Notes under the pieces: model-generated
Database searches by the model: none
The model's input: only the letters and a program-made list of their open reading frames with translations
Told to the model about the DNA's origin: nothing
Part shown: in pieces, positions 21,697 to 34,118 of the stretch
How positions within the stretch are numbered: the first letter of the stretch is position 1
Layout of the letters: the number at the start of each line of letters is the position of its first letter
Program-made: the position numbers and the translations under genes
DNA from: Anaeramoeba ignava
Taxonomy: Eukaryota; Metamonada; Anaeramoebidae
Length of the DNA: 64,000 bases
Reading direction: 5' to 3'
NCBI GenBank assembly: GCA_028826165.1
Contig: JAPDFW010000093.1
Span: 1 to 64,000, forward strand

Positions 21697-24600
21697 TTAA
21701 TTATTTTTGGAAGTAACAATTCTTAAACGAGCTTGTTCTCTAATTTGATTTTTAATTAATGTAACAAGTTCTAATTTTTGAGCAACACAATCACAAACAC
21801 AAGTAAATTCATTTGGAAATTTAAAAGGAACAACTTGGAATAATAACTCTAAATTTTTTTCCGATTTTAATTTTAATTTTTATTTTAAATTTTAATTTTA
21901 AATTGTAAATCAATTTTAATTTCAAATTGTAAATAAATTCAAATTCTAAATTAATTTTAATTTTAAATTCAAATTTTAAATCAATTTTAATTTTAGTTGT
22001 AAATAAATTCAAATTTTAATTTTAATTTTAATTTTAATTTTATATTTTAATTTTATATTTTAATTTCAATTTTAATTTTAATTTTAATTTTAATTATAAA
22101 TAAATTCAAATTATAAATGAATTTACCATCAGAAGGAAATTCTCTAATAATAGCACGATCTAAAAGAAAAATTCCAATCATTTTTGATCTTTCTTTTTTA
22201 ATTGGTTTCGCAACCAAAATCATATCTGAAAACAACCAAAAATGAATATCCTTTGCAGTATTATCCTGAACAATTTGCAAATCAGAAGCTTCACGAATTA
22301 ATTTTCTAGCGGGATCAACAAAACCAAGTTCTTTAGGAAGACCTGAAAGAACGGATTCAATTCGGGCAAGAGTTTTTTCATTTTCGGAACTTTTCTTGAT
22401 ATCATTAACATAAGTAGCAACTTCAACAAGTTGCGAATAAGCAAGCATGATTTCTTGATAGGCGGAATGGGAACGCGCTGTGCTGCGCAGAAGCTCCTTA
22501 AAAAGAAGCGGATATTTAGTGATTCTTTGGATGGGTTTGATCAGGAAATCAAAAAGATCAAGACCTTTGCATTCGGGAAGATTTTCGCGCAAGGAATTCA
22601 AGTGTTTTGCACATGTTTCGTTGGCAATGCATTCCTTTGTACGCGCATCTGATGCCGTTTGATTCAAACAATAATTGGTATAAATTCTAAATTTGCTTGC
22701 GAAATTTGAAAAAATCGGACCGACCCGAATTTGCGAATAATTTTCATTTGATTTTTTAAATGCAGAATTTAACGTCTCCATTAATTGTTTATTTGTTTCG
22801 TAAATCTCGTCAATATTCGAGAAAATAACAGCAACATCTTCTTGTGTGATCAGGTTTTCCTTCAGCATTCCATCGCGGAAATGCGTGCGGATTGTTTCGA
22901 TATCGCGAATGTATTCTTCTTCCGTTTTCATGATTTCTGTTATGATATTCGTGACTCTTTCTGTTTTTGTTTTTTCGGGACTGGGGATCTCTTCGAGCAT
23001 CAACGGCGAAAGTTTTTCTGCCTCAAGCTCTTTCGCGGTGAAGTTGTATTCGGGCTCTTTGAATTCAGGGACAAATGCGCTGTTGATCAAGTTGTCCCAA
23101 ACAAGGAATTTTGTTGGCGCATCTTCGAAAAGAAACATTTCTCTTGATGGATCGTCTTCGAAGTAAATTTCGATTGCGTTTTTGACGACCAATTGCGAGT
23201 CGTCATCGTCTTTGTTTGAGTTATTTGGGATTTGGGCTATTTTGGAGTTGTTTTGGTTTTGGTTCGTTTTTGGATTGTTTGAATTGCGATAAAGATCCTC
23301 ATCATTATCAGGTATATTTCGAACAACACATGTTGAATATTCGACAAGAACTCTGAATTTCAATTTTCCTTTCTTGCCAATTTTCGCGGTGATAATCTCG
23401 TCGTTAAACAAGAAAAACCGTTCGTTTACGATTGTTGCTTGTTGTTGAGCGTTCATAAAAACGGTTTGAAGAATGCCTTCTGTAAGCAGCTCTCTTCCTG
23501 GATGAACAATGGAAATATCATCCAATCCATCGATTGAGTTCTCGATCTCTGCCAGACGCGCTTGGCCGTCATAGCGCCTGATCTGCTGCTGCGCAGTCGT
23601 CTTCTCCATGATCATCTCAAAGGATTCATACACCTGATAAATGCGTGCATACTCTCTGCGAGTGTGATCAAGAAGCATTAAAAGCGCCTTGAGATGGCGT
23701 AAATAACGCGCAATTTGTTTCAATGGGATAATCAAGAAATCTAGAAATTCAACGCCGCTTGCGCGTTTTTTGCAGCGTTGAAGAAGATCCCCAAATCCAT
23801 CGCGATCCGAGTGGAATAGAAACATGGAATACATTGCGTTGTCGAAATTTTCGGCCCAATCTTTAAATAATTCCGCTCGGATTTGCGAGATTGTTTTGTC
23901 AACATTTACCCAGTTGTTTTGTGCCGTTGAATCCTTTTGAAGCAGTGATAAAAAATCTGCGCTGTGTTTCAACAACAAATCAATATTCCCAAAAAGTGTT
24001 TCGCAGTCAAATTGCTTTAAAATTCCTGATCCACTTACAGGATCCACATAATGTTCCTTGAAAAGCTTTAAATCCGATTGGAAAACAGTCTCCATCTCAA
24101 GCATCAATTGGAGACTCTCGTTTTTGTCCTTCGGCGCAATTTCGGGCTCTTCTTGTCGCTGTTTTTCTTTCTTTCTTTGAAGCTCCTCTTTTCGTCGTTG
24201 TCGCTCCTCTTTGATTTGCTGTTCTTGCTCTCTTCGCGTTTGTTTTTCGCGCATTTTTCGTTCCCGTTTTTCTTGTTTTTCCTTTTCCCGAGTTTCTCTT
24301 TCTTTTTCTTTCTCTTTTTCTTTAATTTCTCTTTCTTTTTCTTTAATTTCTCTTTCTTTCTCTTTTTCTTTTTCTTTAATTTCTCTTTCTTTCTCTTTTT
24401 CTTTTTCTCGAATTTCTCTTTCTTTCTCTCTAATTTCTCTTTCTTTTTCTTTCTCTTTTTCTTTAATTTCTCTTTCTTTTTCTCTCTCCTTCTGTTTCTC
24501 CTTTTCCCGAATCTCTCTTTCCTTCTGCTTCTTCTGTTTCTCTTGTTCCTTTAACTGCTTTTCTCGCGCCTTTTCTTTCTTTTGATAAAACTGCTTTTTT

Positions 24601-26240
24601 CGATCAACCGTTTTTGCCTGAACAGAAGTAGGACGTGAAAAACGGTGAATTTTTCTTTTGGAAAATTTCCATTTCTTTTTTTTCTTGATTTTCGGTTTCT
24701 GATATGTTTCTGTATTGCTATCATTCACACTGAACGCGCGCACACGCTTCGAAACAGAAATACCGCCCGATATTTTCTCTTTCGGTTTCGAAGGTTTCGG
24801 CGTGTCCTTCGGCTTTGGCGCCTTGATTTTCTTTGCTTTCAACGGCTTATCCTTGACAACCTTTGCCTTGAGAGGTTTTGCTTTAGGAATTTTGAATTTT
24901 TTTGCTTTCATTGGCTTTTCCTTCACAACCTTTGCCTTGAGAGGTTTATCTTTTACAGGCTTGAATTTCTTAGTCTTTGATTTTTCAGGTTTGACTTTTG
25001 TAATTTTTGGTTTTTCAAACTTGGACTGGTCAACTTTTTCTTTATCGGTTTTTTTTCCGGTAATTGATCCAAAACTGAAGAATTTTTTACTTGGTTTTGC
25101 AGGCTCTTCTTTGGCCGTAGGTTTCAATACAGTAACACTAGGCTCAGTTTTTTGGAATGTAGGCCGAAGAACACGGACAGTGGGGTCTTGCCGTTGGAAA
25201 GAATAGGTGTCTCTCGACTCATAGGGAGACACAGAAAGCGTGACAGATTTACTGAGAGGAGTTGCATTAATAACAGTATTATTGCTTGTAAAATTTGTGT
25301 TTGAAGTCTTGTTAATTTGGGGTGCAAACGACTTCGAAAAGCTATTTGGCGGTGTAACACTGCGCGGTTTTCTTGAATCAATATCGTCGTTAGAGGTTTT
25401 TGCGATGGGGGTGTTTGTAGTTATAGAGTGCCATAAGGGGATATCAGGAAGTGTGACAGGTTTTTTGGGCGGAACCGTTCTTTTTTGGAAACTGAACTTT
25501 GGACCGGTGTAATTTGGAGGAAGAGGCGGTCGTTCTGGTCGCGGCGGTTTGGGACTCTCGCTTGTGTTACCCCATGATGTTTGCGGCTTTGGAAATTGAG
25601 GAGGTGCTGGTTTGGAAATATTTTTCTTTTCGGGAAATTTGACGTTTGAAACTTGAACATGAACCACCAATCTAGTTCCTAAAGTAGGTGGTTTTTTTGG
25701 GTAATTAGGCTGGGTAAATGAGAAATGACGATGTGGTGTTGGGAAGGAAACGCCTGCTCTTTGGGTTGGACTACTTATGTTGACAACTGTGTTTGAATTG
25801 CTTGTTATATTTGACGTGTTTGCTGTCACAACGCTTTTATTTCCGCTCGTCAATGGAGACGTTATGTTTGTTTTTGCCGTTGGAAAAGCAAATGTGGGAC
25901 TTGTGCTCTTTTTGTTTGTTGGCGATGTCCCGAATCTTGTTGTATATTGTGTCGTTGTTCGTTCGGTTGTTTGTGGTTTTGCTTTGGAGAACGTTATTGA
26001 TTTTGCTCCTTGTTCTGTTGGTAGTGAGTTCAATCGCGCAAGTGGTCTTTGGTTTGGTAACGGCGGTAGATTTCTTCGTGTTCCTATCCCACTTGTTTGT
26101 TGTTTCCGTTCTTCATTTGTTGTTGTTTCTTTCTTTCCACTTGAAAATGTTAATTTATTTGGTCGGATTACTGCTCTTGCTCCGTTGAAATTCTTTTTGT
26201 TCGTGTTTTGTGTTGTTTTTGGTGATGTTATTTGTGACAT
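21697..26240 (-). CDS. RhoGEF with two DH-PH modules
   Basis: Exon 1 (22127-26240) and exon 2 (21697-21848) join at phase 1 to about 1,421 residues. Residues 1-500 are Pro/Ser/Thr/Lys-rich and probably disordered, with repeated KPLKAKVVKDKP-like units near 420-470. Residues 560-700 form a long Lys/Glu/Arg coiled region (REIKEKEKEKERE repeats). DH1 begins near 705 (MLEMETVFQSDLKLFKEHYV, later FLDFLIIPLKQIARYLRHLK). PH1 follows near 905-1045. DH2 begins near 1093 (IITEIMKTEEEYIRDIETIR, then FDFLIKPIQRITKYPLLFKE, the classic CR3 helix). PH2 is completed by exon 2. DH-PH proteins load GTP onto Rho/Rac GTPases. DH2 is closer to consensus than DH1, which may be regulatory. The exon has clearly more G and C than its neighbours. 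Confidence 0.9.
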
Positions 26241-26439
26241 TTTTGTTTCTTTTGTTTCAAAAAAAAATGAAAAATGAATTTAATAATTTTTGTTTTTTTT
26301 TTTGTTTTAATTTTTTTGCCGGAATGAAAAAGTGAAAAATGAAAAATGTTTTTTTTTTGTTGATTTGTTTTTATTTTTTTTTTTTTTTAATTTTTTTTTT
26401 ATTAAAAAAAGTTATTTTTTTGTTTTTCTTCTTTTATTT

Positions 26440-29400
26440 TTATTTTTCTTTTATTTCATTTTGAATTTGATTTTTTAATTGATTTTCATTTTGATTTTGA
26501 TTGTGATTTTGATTTTGATTTTCGTTTTCATTTTCGTTTTGATTTTGATTTTGATTTTGATTTTGATTTTGATTTTCATTTTGATTTTGATTTTTGATTT
26601 TGATTTTCGTTTTGATTTTGATTTTGATTTTGATTTTCGTTTTGATTTTGATTTTGATTTTGATTTTCGTTTTGATTTTGATTTTCGTTTTGATTTTGAT
26701 TTTGTTTTGATTTTGATTTTGATTTTGATTTTGATTTTGATTTTGATTTTGATTTTGATTTTCTGAGTTTTGATTTTGATTTTGATTTTGATTTTGATTT
26801 TGATTTTGATTTTGATTTTGATTTTGATTTTGATTTTGATTTTGATTTTGATTTTGATTTTGATTTTGATTTTGATTTTGATTTTGATTTTGATTTTGAT
26901 TTAATTTATATTTCAATATTAGTTTATGAGATTCGTTTTGGTTTTCATTTTGAATTTGATTTTGATTTTGATTTTCATTTTGATTTTCATTGTTATTTTC
27001 ATTTTGATTTTGATTTTGATTTTCGTTTTGATTTTGATTTTGATTTTCATTTTGATTTTGATTTTGATTTTCATTTTGATTTTGATTTTGATTTTGATTT
27101 TGATTTTGATTTTCATTTTGATTTTGATTTTGATTTTGATTTTGATTTTCATTGTTATTTTGATTTTGATTTTGATTTTTATTTTCATTTTCATTTTCAT
27201 TTTGGATTTGATTTTGATTTTGATTTTGATTTTCATTTTGATTTTGATTTTGATTTTTATTTTCATTTTGGTTTTGGTTTTGATTTTCATTTTGATTTTC
27301 ATTTTCAATTTGTATTTCATTATTATTGTTATTGTTGTTATTATTGTTATTATTGTTATTATTTTCATTTTCAATTTGTATCGCATCTTCAATTTCTATT
27401 TCTATTTCATTTTCTTTTTCATTTTCTTTTTCATTTTCTTTTTCATTAAATGGTTCGTTTTGAAGTAAACGATCACCAATTTGAAAACCAAAAGCACTTT
27501 TTCCTGAACTTAAAGATTTAAAATCCAACTCTTGAAGATAAGAAAATGAAGATTTAAAAAGAGTAAACCAATATTTTTGTTCAGGAGAAATAATAGAAAT
27601 ATCTCCAAATAACTCAATATATCTAATATTTGAAGGTAAATTTGGTGGATTTGTAACAACAATAACATAAATCTAAATTGAATCAAAAAATTAAATCAAA
27701 AAATTAAATCAAAAAATTAAATCAAAAAATTAAATCAAAAAATTAAATCAAAAAATTAAATCAAAAAATTTTTTGAATTTTCCAAATTATTTACAACAAC
27801 AGGAAGCATTAAATCTGCTCCAACTTCTTTTACTCCATTTAATAATAATATGTTATTTATAATTAAAGCACAACGAGCAAGTGTTTCGATCTTAAATAAA
27901 GGCGACTTATAATTATTAACAGACATAAATTTTTAAATGAATTTTAATTTTAAATGAATTTTTAAATGAATTTTTAAATGAATTTTAATTTTAAATGGAT
28001 TTTTTAAATGAATTTTAATTTACCCTCAATTGCAAAAATCCAAATTTCTTTAGAAAAAAAACGTTTTGGTATTTGTAAAAAATCTGATGATATCTTCTCT
28101 CGAAGTTCAGTTACTTTAATACTAAATAATTCATCTTCGTTTTGATATTGATCTTTTAAAAAATTGGGATAAAAAATACTGAAATTTTTTTTTTGGTTTT
28201 GTTTTGTTTTTTGAATAAACAAAAAACTAATAACTCTTTCTAAAAAAAAATTATTCATACTTTTCATAAATGCTCATTAAAACATAATTTTCAACAATAG
28301 TTGTTAAAATTGGAATAGATTCGGGAAATAAACGAACTAATGGTTCAGTTTTAAGTAAACTTGAAAGTAAATTGAAAAAATATTGTGCACTTGATTCCAA
28401 TTCAGGAAGATTATTTGAATTTAATATTTTATTTTTTGCTCCTTCTAATTTATCTTCATGTTTTTCTATAAATTTACTTGCTAATAATGATTTCACAAAA
28501 TGATTAAAAGAAGACATTCTTTCTAGAGTTCTTTTGGAAATTTCTTTAAGTTTATTTAGTATATTTTGATATTCATATCGTTGAGTAACAATTTTTTTGA
28601 TTAAATTTTGACGAGTTAAATGGCTCTAAATTTTTTATATTTTAATTTTAATTTCAAAATGAATTTTAATTTTAATTTCAAAATGAATTTTAATTTTAAT
28701 TTCAAAATGAATTTTAATTTCAATTTCAAAATCAATTTTAATTTTAATTTCAAAATGAATTTTAATTTCAAAATGAATTTTAATTTTAATTTCAAAATCA
28801 ATTTTAATTTTAAAAATCAATTTTAATTTTAATTTCAAAATCAATTTTAATTTCAATTTTAATTTCAAAATGAATTTTAATTTTAATTTCAAAATCAATT
28901 TTAATTTTAATTTCAAAATCAATTTTAATTTAACTGTCTTCATTTTCCACATTAAAGATAAATATCCTTTCTTCTTAATAGATTTAGGTAACTTTTCAAG
29001 ACTTTTTAAAGTTGAATCTATTAAACATGAAATATTTAAAGAATGAACAGCATGAGCAGCCTAAAATCAAAATAATTTTTTATAAAAAAAATTAAGCAAA
29101 TTCTTCAATAAATTATTAATTAATTAATTAATAAAAATTCACATCTCTTTCAGATTGTAAAATTTCAATAAATGTTTTTCCCTTATTATTATTAGAATTA
29201 ATAAAAGACATTTCGCAAAGTGTTTCGCTTAATTTTCTTTCAGCTTCATCAATTAAATAAGTATCTTTCTTTTCAATCTTTTTGGGTTGATTGGATTGAT
29301 TTGATTGTTGTTGAGTGAAAACATAAGCAGTTCTTGATCTTTCGGGTCTTTTTGATTTTGGTGATGCAATTCGCGAGAAAAAATCTACTACTTGCTTGGG

Positions 29401-32400
29401 AAGAATTGATTCTGTTTCAATATTTAACTTCATATTGATATATTTGTTTTCTTCTTCTTCAAGTAACTTTGGTGGCTTTCCAAATGATAATATTAATTGA
29501 ATTACTGGTGATCTTAAATGTGATTGATCCTCTTTTGTTGGTAATATTTCAGTTGCATATTCAAAAAGAAGTGAATGTAATACAAATAAATCATTCGGAC
29601 TAATTATGATACTTTCAATTTTTGGCATTTCAATTGTTTTGTTGATATTTTTCTGTTTTTGTTGTTGATTAATTAATTATCAAAAAATATATTTATTTTT
29701 TTTAATTATTTTTTTTTTACTTTTGGACTATTTGTTTTTTTTGAATCAAGATTATATCTTTCTGAAATTTGTGTAATTTTTCGAAAAATATTTGAAATAT
29801 CAATATTAAGATGATTCATTTGATCTCCAAATAATTGATTTGAAGTTCTAAGACTTGAATGTCCATAGCATAAACTCAATAAAATTTTTGCAATCTAGAA
29901 AAAATTATTCAAAATTAATTTACATTTTCCCAATTTTCTCTTTTTTTTTAAATTAATACTTGAGTAAAATTAAATCGATGAAATTTTGTTACATGAACAT
30001 CAGAAATAATTCCATAACGTTCTACAAATTTTTTGAAAAAAAAAAGATAAATTTAAATTCCTTTTTTTATTTTTCCAAAATTAAATTACAAACTATTTTT
30101 TTTTTCAATTAATTTTTATTTTAAAAAAAATGTTTTTGAATAATTTTATTTACCCTGGAGTTACAATACAAGGATTAATAAATTTAACAAATAAAAGATC
30201 TCCTAAAATTTTGTTTAATTCTGATTCTCTTTTATATTTAATGCATAAACTATGAATATAAAAATATTTAAAAAATATAAATTTAAAAAATATTTAAATT
30301 TAAAAAATATAAATTTAAAAAATATAAATTTAAAAAATATTTAAATTTAAAAAATATAAATTTAAATATACCCTTGAATAACGTTTGCTAACCATTTAAT
30401 ACCATCTGGAACTAAAGAAATTTTCTCTTCTATTGATTTTATAAATTGATTTACAAATGAAATCAATCTTCCAGTTGCTAAATTAAGAATAAAATCAATG
30501 AAAAATAAAATAAATTTCTAAAATAGAATTTAAAATTTAAAAGGAAAAATACCAGAAGTTTGCTCTTTATCAGATTCGTGTTGAAGAGAAAGCTTTAAAA
30601 AATTTTAATTTATAATTTTAATTTATAATTTTAATTTATAATTTTAATTTATAATTTATAATTTTAATTTAGATTTTATTTTATAATTTTAATTTATAAT
30701 TTCAATTTATAATTTAGAATTTTAATTTATAATTTTAATTTATAATTTTAATTTATAATTTTAATTTAGATTTCAATTTAGATTTCAATTTAGATTTTAA
30801 TTTAGATTTTAATTTAATTTTAATTTATAATTTTAATTTAGATTTTAATTTAGATTTTAATTTAGATTTTAATTTAAAATTTTTAATTTAGATTTTAATT
30901 TAGATTTTAATTTATATTTCAATTTAGATTTTAATTTAAATTTAATTAAAAAAAAATTATTTACAAGATCAAGTGAAGTTTCTTGAATAACTGCTAAAAT
31001 TGGTTCTCTTAAACTTGATGTAAGAAATTGGAATGATCCTGTGATTTTACAATAAGCAGAAAGTATTCTACTTAAAATTTTATTCGAAGTTAACATAAAT
31101 TTTGGATCTGGTTCTATAACTAATTGTTCCAATAAACAATCCTGAAAAAAGAATTGAATATTAAATTTAAATTTTAATTTTAATTTAATTAATGAATTTT
31201 AATTTTAATTTTTTACTTGAAGAAATGAACGAAGATTTAATTCTTCTTCTTCAGTTACAGCATTACCAAAAACAGAAAAAATAGAAGATTGAGAAAGAGT
31301 TTCTAAATATCTTCTTGATAATCCAACATTTCCAATAATAGCAGCAGCTAAAATTCTTGGATTCATTCTAATATAATAAATCATTTCTTGATATTGCTAA
31401 ATTTTTTAAAAAAAAGAATGAAATTTTTTGATATTAGATTTTAATTTTGATTTTAATTTTAAATTTTAATTTTAATTTTAATTTTAAATTTTAATTTTAA
31501 TTTTAATTTTAAATTTAATTTTAATTTCAAAATTAATTTTAATTTTGATTTTAATTTTAATTTTAATTTTAATTTCAAAATTGATTTTAATTTTAATTTT
31601 AATTTTAATTTTAATTTTAATTTTAATTTTAATTTTAATTTTAATTTTAAATTTTAATTTTAATTTTAATTTTAATTTTTAATTTTAATTTTAATTTTAA
31701 TTTTTAATTTTAATTTTAATTTTAATTTTAATTTTAATTTTAATTTTGATTTTAATTTTGATTTTAATTTTAATTTTAATTTTAAATTTTAATTTTAATT
31801 TTAATTTTAATTTTATAAATGAATTTTGATTTTAATTTTAATTTTAATTTTAATATTAATTTTTTAATTTCAATTTTAATTTCAATTTTAATTTTAATTT
31901 AAATTTAAATTTTATAAATGAATTTTGATTTCAATTTTAATTTCGATTTTAATTTAAATTTAAATTTTAATTTCAAAATTAATTTCAATTTTAATTTGAA
32001 TTTTAATTTTAATTTTAATTTTGAAATTGCTTGAATTGAATTTGTAATTGAATTTTTTTTTTACAGTAAATTCATTTGTTGTTAAAGGTGAATTTTGTTC
32101 ATATAATTCCACTTTCCATGGATTACTAATTCCTTTAGAATGTGGAATCAAATATTCAACATTCGCTATACTTAAATTTTCAAGAATTTTATTAATATTA
32201 GTACATTCAACCATATCTTTTTGAAGTTTTAACATCAATGAAGTGATTTCATCTTGAATTTCTTGAAGTGAATCTTGTTCTATTTTCAATGTCAGTTGTT
32301 TTTTTATTTTTTATTTTTTTATTTTTTTGTTTTTGTTTTTGTTTTTACCTGATTTAAAACATAACTTTTCTTTTTTTAAGAATTTTTGTAATTTAATTAA

Positions 32401-32433
32401 TTCTAAACCACTTTTTTCTGATTTTGAACTCAT
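26440..32433 (-). CDS. RasGAP + VPS9 domain protein (Gapex-5/GAPVD1 type)
   Basis: I traced fourteen exons: 32349-32433, 32065-32279, 31217-31396, 30965-31141, 30553-30592, 30372-30477, 30154-30249, 29960-30021, 29721-29894, 29143-29652, 28935-29060, 28024-28625, 27795-27905 and 26440-27672; about 1,237 residues. The first half carries a RasGAP domain. Its signature is GDLLFVKFINPCIVTPG (exon 7), preceded by MNPRILAAAIIGN and a TSNKILSRILSAYCKITGSF helix. Exons 12-14 carry a VPS9 domain: KIETLARCALIINN, VGADLMLPVV, then TNPPNLPSNIRYIELFGD. Gapex-5/GAPVD1 has this order, inactivating a Ras-type GTPase and activating Rab5/Rab31 on early endosomes. A 300-residue Asn/Gln/Glu/Lys tail follows. Three sites need a one-base correction: a GGG at the exon 7 donor (30153-30155), a GGG at the exon 12 donor (28023-28025), and the A-run near 28250-28267. 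Confidence 0.8.
30593..30964 (-). repeat. RasGAP-VPS9 gene intron 4: TTTATAATTT/TTTAGATTT repeats
   Basis: The intron between exons 4 and 5 is built of AATTTATAATTTT and AATTTAGATTTT units on the plus strand. Donor GTAAAT at 30964, acceptor AAAG. No coding content is visible. Confidence 0.8.
31397..32064 (-). repeat. RasGAP-VPS9 gene intron 2: TTTTAA array
   Basis: This 668-bp intron is nearly all (TTTTAA)n with some TTTTGA and TTTCAA units. It is A-rich in the gene's sense direction. The coding frame ends with ACT before a GTAAAA donor. Confidence 0.85.
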
Positions 32434-32613
32434 TTTATTTTGTTATTTTGTTTTGTTTTGTTTTATTTTGTTAATTTGTTTTGTTGTTTTTTTTTATTTT
32501 GTTTTTCGTTAATAAAGAATAAAAAGAAGAATGAAAAAAACAGAAAAAGAAAAAAATGAATTTTTTTTTTTTCATTTTTTTCCTTTTTTTTTAATAAAAA
32601 ATAATAATATAAA
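32434..32613. promoter_or_regulatory. Short head-to-head intergenic region
   Basis: Only 180 bp separate the divergent starts of the RasGAP-VPS9 gene (-) and SEM1 copy 2 (+), so both promoters must fit here. The 30-80 bp nearest the SEM1 start resemble the upstream region of SEM1 copy 1 (shared TAATAAAAAATA...TATAAA before ATG). No known box was identified. Confidence 0.5.
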
Positions 32614-32988
32614 ATGGAAAATCAACAAAAAACTGTTTTAGAAATTATTGAAGAAGATGATATTTTTGAAGAATTTGAAGAAGGTTTTTATTAAATTTAT
32701 TCTTATTTTTTCAATTTAATTGAAAAACAACTTTTCTTTTTAATTTTTAAATTATTAATCACTTTTCAAAATTTTTAATAATAAAAGATTGGAAAGAGGA
32801 AGAAAAAAATCATGAAGATATGTTGCAATGGAGAGATGATTGGGATGAAGATGATATTGAAGATGATTTTGCTGAACAACTTCGTGTAAAATTTATTTTT
32901 AAAAAAAAAATCAAAATTTATTTTTATTAAAAATTAAAATTATTTTCAATTTAAAAATTAGGCTGAATTACAAAAAAATAAGAAATAA
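32614..32988 (+). CDS. SEM1: SEM1/DSS1 proteasome lid subunit, copy 2 (inverted duplicate)
   Basis: Exons 32614-32683, 32788-32885 and 32962-32988 encode the same 64 residues as copy 1 (signature WRDDWDEDDIEDDFAEQLR). Introns are 104 and 76 bp, against 104 and 77 bp in copy 1, and their sequences are nearly the same. Similarity extends into both flanks, so the locus was copied as genomic DNA and not by retroposition. Both copies have intact splice sites and frames and look functional. This copy lies head-to-head with the RasGAP-VPS9 gene. Confidence 0.9.
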
Positions 32989-33203
32989 TCTTCTCTATTT
33001 TACATTCTTTTATTTCTTTCTTTTTAAATTACCTTTTTGTTTTTGAAAAATTTAAACAAAACAAAATTTAAAAAAATTTTCTTTTTTTTTTTTTAATAAA
33101 AAATTTTTTTAATTTTTTTCATTTTTTCATTTTTCATTTTTCAATTTTTTTTCTTTATTTTTTTTTCATTTATTATTTTTTAAGCATTTTCAAAAAGAAA
33201 ACA

Positions 33204-34118
33204 ATGAATAATTTCAATTCATTTAATTTAACAAATTCAATGAAAGTTGAATATTCAAATCAAGATTATTTACAAAAAAATTTTTATCAAGAATCAAATT
33301 CAATGGAGAATTTTAATAATTTAAATGAAAAATATTCAATTCGTTCAGAAAGTTCTCATAAAATTGTATCTCCTCTTCCAGTTAAAAATTATTCTGATAA
33401 TGAGTAAGTTTATTTTTATAATATTAAAATTAAAATTCATTTTGAAATTAAAATTCATTTTAAAATTAAAATTAAAATTAAATTTAAAATTTAAAATTAA
33501 AATTAAAATTGAAATTAAAATTAAAATTAAAATTAAAATTAAAATTAAATTAAAATTAAAATTAAAATTCATTTCAAAATTAAAATTAAAATTAAAATTA
33601 AAATTAAAATTAAAATTAAAATTAAAATTAAAATTAAAATTAAAATTAAAATTAAAATTAAAATTAAAATAAAAATTAAAATAAAAATTAAAATTGAAAT
33701 TAAAATTCATTAAAATTAAAATTTAAAAAATAGGAAAAAAAATCTTAAACATAATTTCTCTATTGAAAACGAGAAACCATTCTCTTTTTTATATTTCTAC
33801 ACTAACACAAACAATATTGATGATTTAATAAGCCCAAGAGATAGAAATCAAAATGAAAATAATTGGAAAACAAGTCAACCAACACTTCTTTCTGAAGAAA
33901 AATTTAATGCATTTATTGAAGAAAATAAAAATGAAAATAATAATAATAATAATTTGAAACCTATAAAAAATGAAATAAAAAATGAAATAGATTCAAATGA
34001 ACTTGAAAGAGCTAATAATCCTTTAAGTTTAGATTCAAAATTCAGAAGTTTTTGTGGTCATGTTCCTCGTGGTTCTGAATTAGGTTTACTTTCTGTTTCT
34101 CCTCCTTTGTTTAAATAA
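33204..34118 (+). CDS. Unknown Asn/Ser-rich protein
   Basis: Exons 33204-33403 and 33734-34118 join at phase 2 (GTAAGT donor, ATAG acceptor) to 194 residues. I do not recognise a family. The protein is rich in Asn, Ser, Glu and Lys and has no membrane segment or Cys cluster. A short Asn run (NENNNNNNL) lies in exon 2. The C-terminus, SKFRSFCGHVPRGSELGLLS then VSPPLFK, is less biased and is the best part to search with. The intron is (AAAATT)n, the sense-strand orientation seen elsewhere. Confidence 0.65.
33404..33733 (+). repeat. AAAATT hexamer intron
   Basis: The intron of the unknown gene consists of (AAAATT)n with occasional AAATTCATTT interruptions. It is open in several frames as Lys-Leu or Asn-Phe repeats, which is not coding evidence. 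Confidence 0.85.

Noticed and set aside
22431-26277. Several plus-strand open frames of 60-166 codons
   Set aside because: They lie antisense to the RhoGEF exon, whose higher GC and biased codons leave the opposite strand open. Their composition is shadow-like (Leu/Phe/Cys-rich).
28245-28270. A 21-nt mini-intron GTATG...TTTTAG in RasGAP-VPS9 exon 12
   Set aside because: Removing 21 nt does not change the frame and runs into a TAG; an extra A in the neighbouring A-run fits better.
11470-28270. Euplotes-like +1 programmed frameshifting at stop codons
   Set aside because: Some breaks can be read as skipping the T of TAA or TGA, but others need a missing base and most lie at homopolymers; no conserved slippery codon is shared.
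33345-33710. Asn-Phe repeat frame on the minus strand
   Set aside because: It is the reverse of an AAAATT intron in the unknown plus-strand gene.
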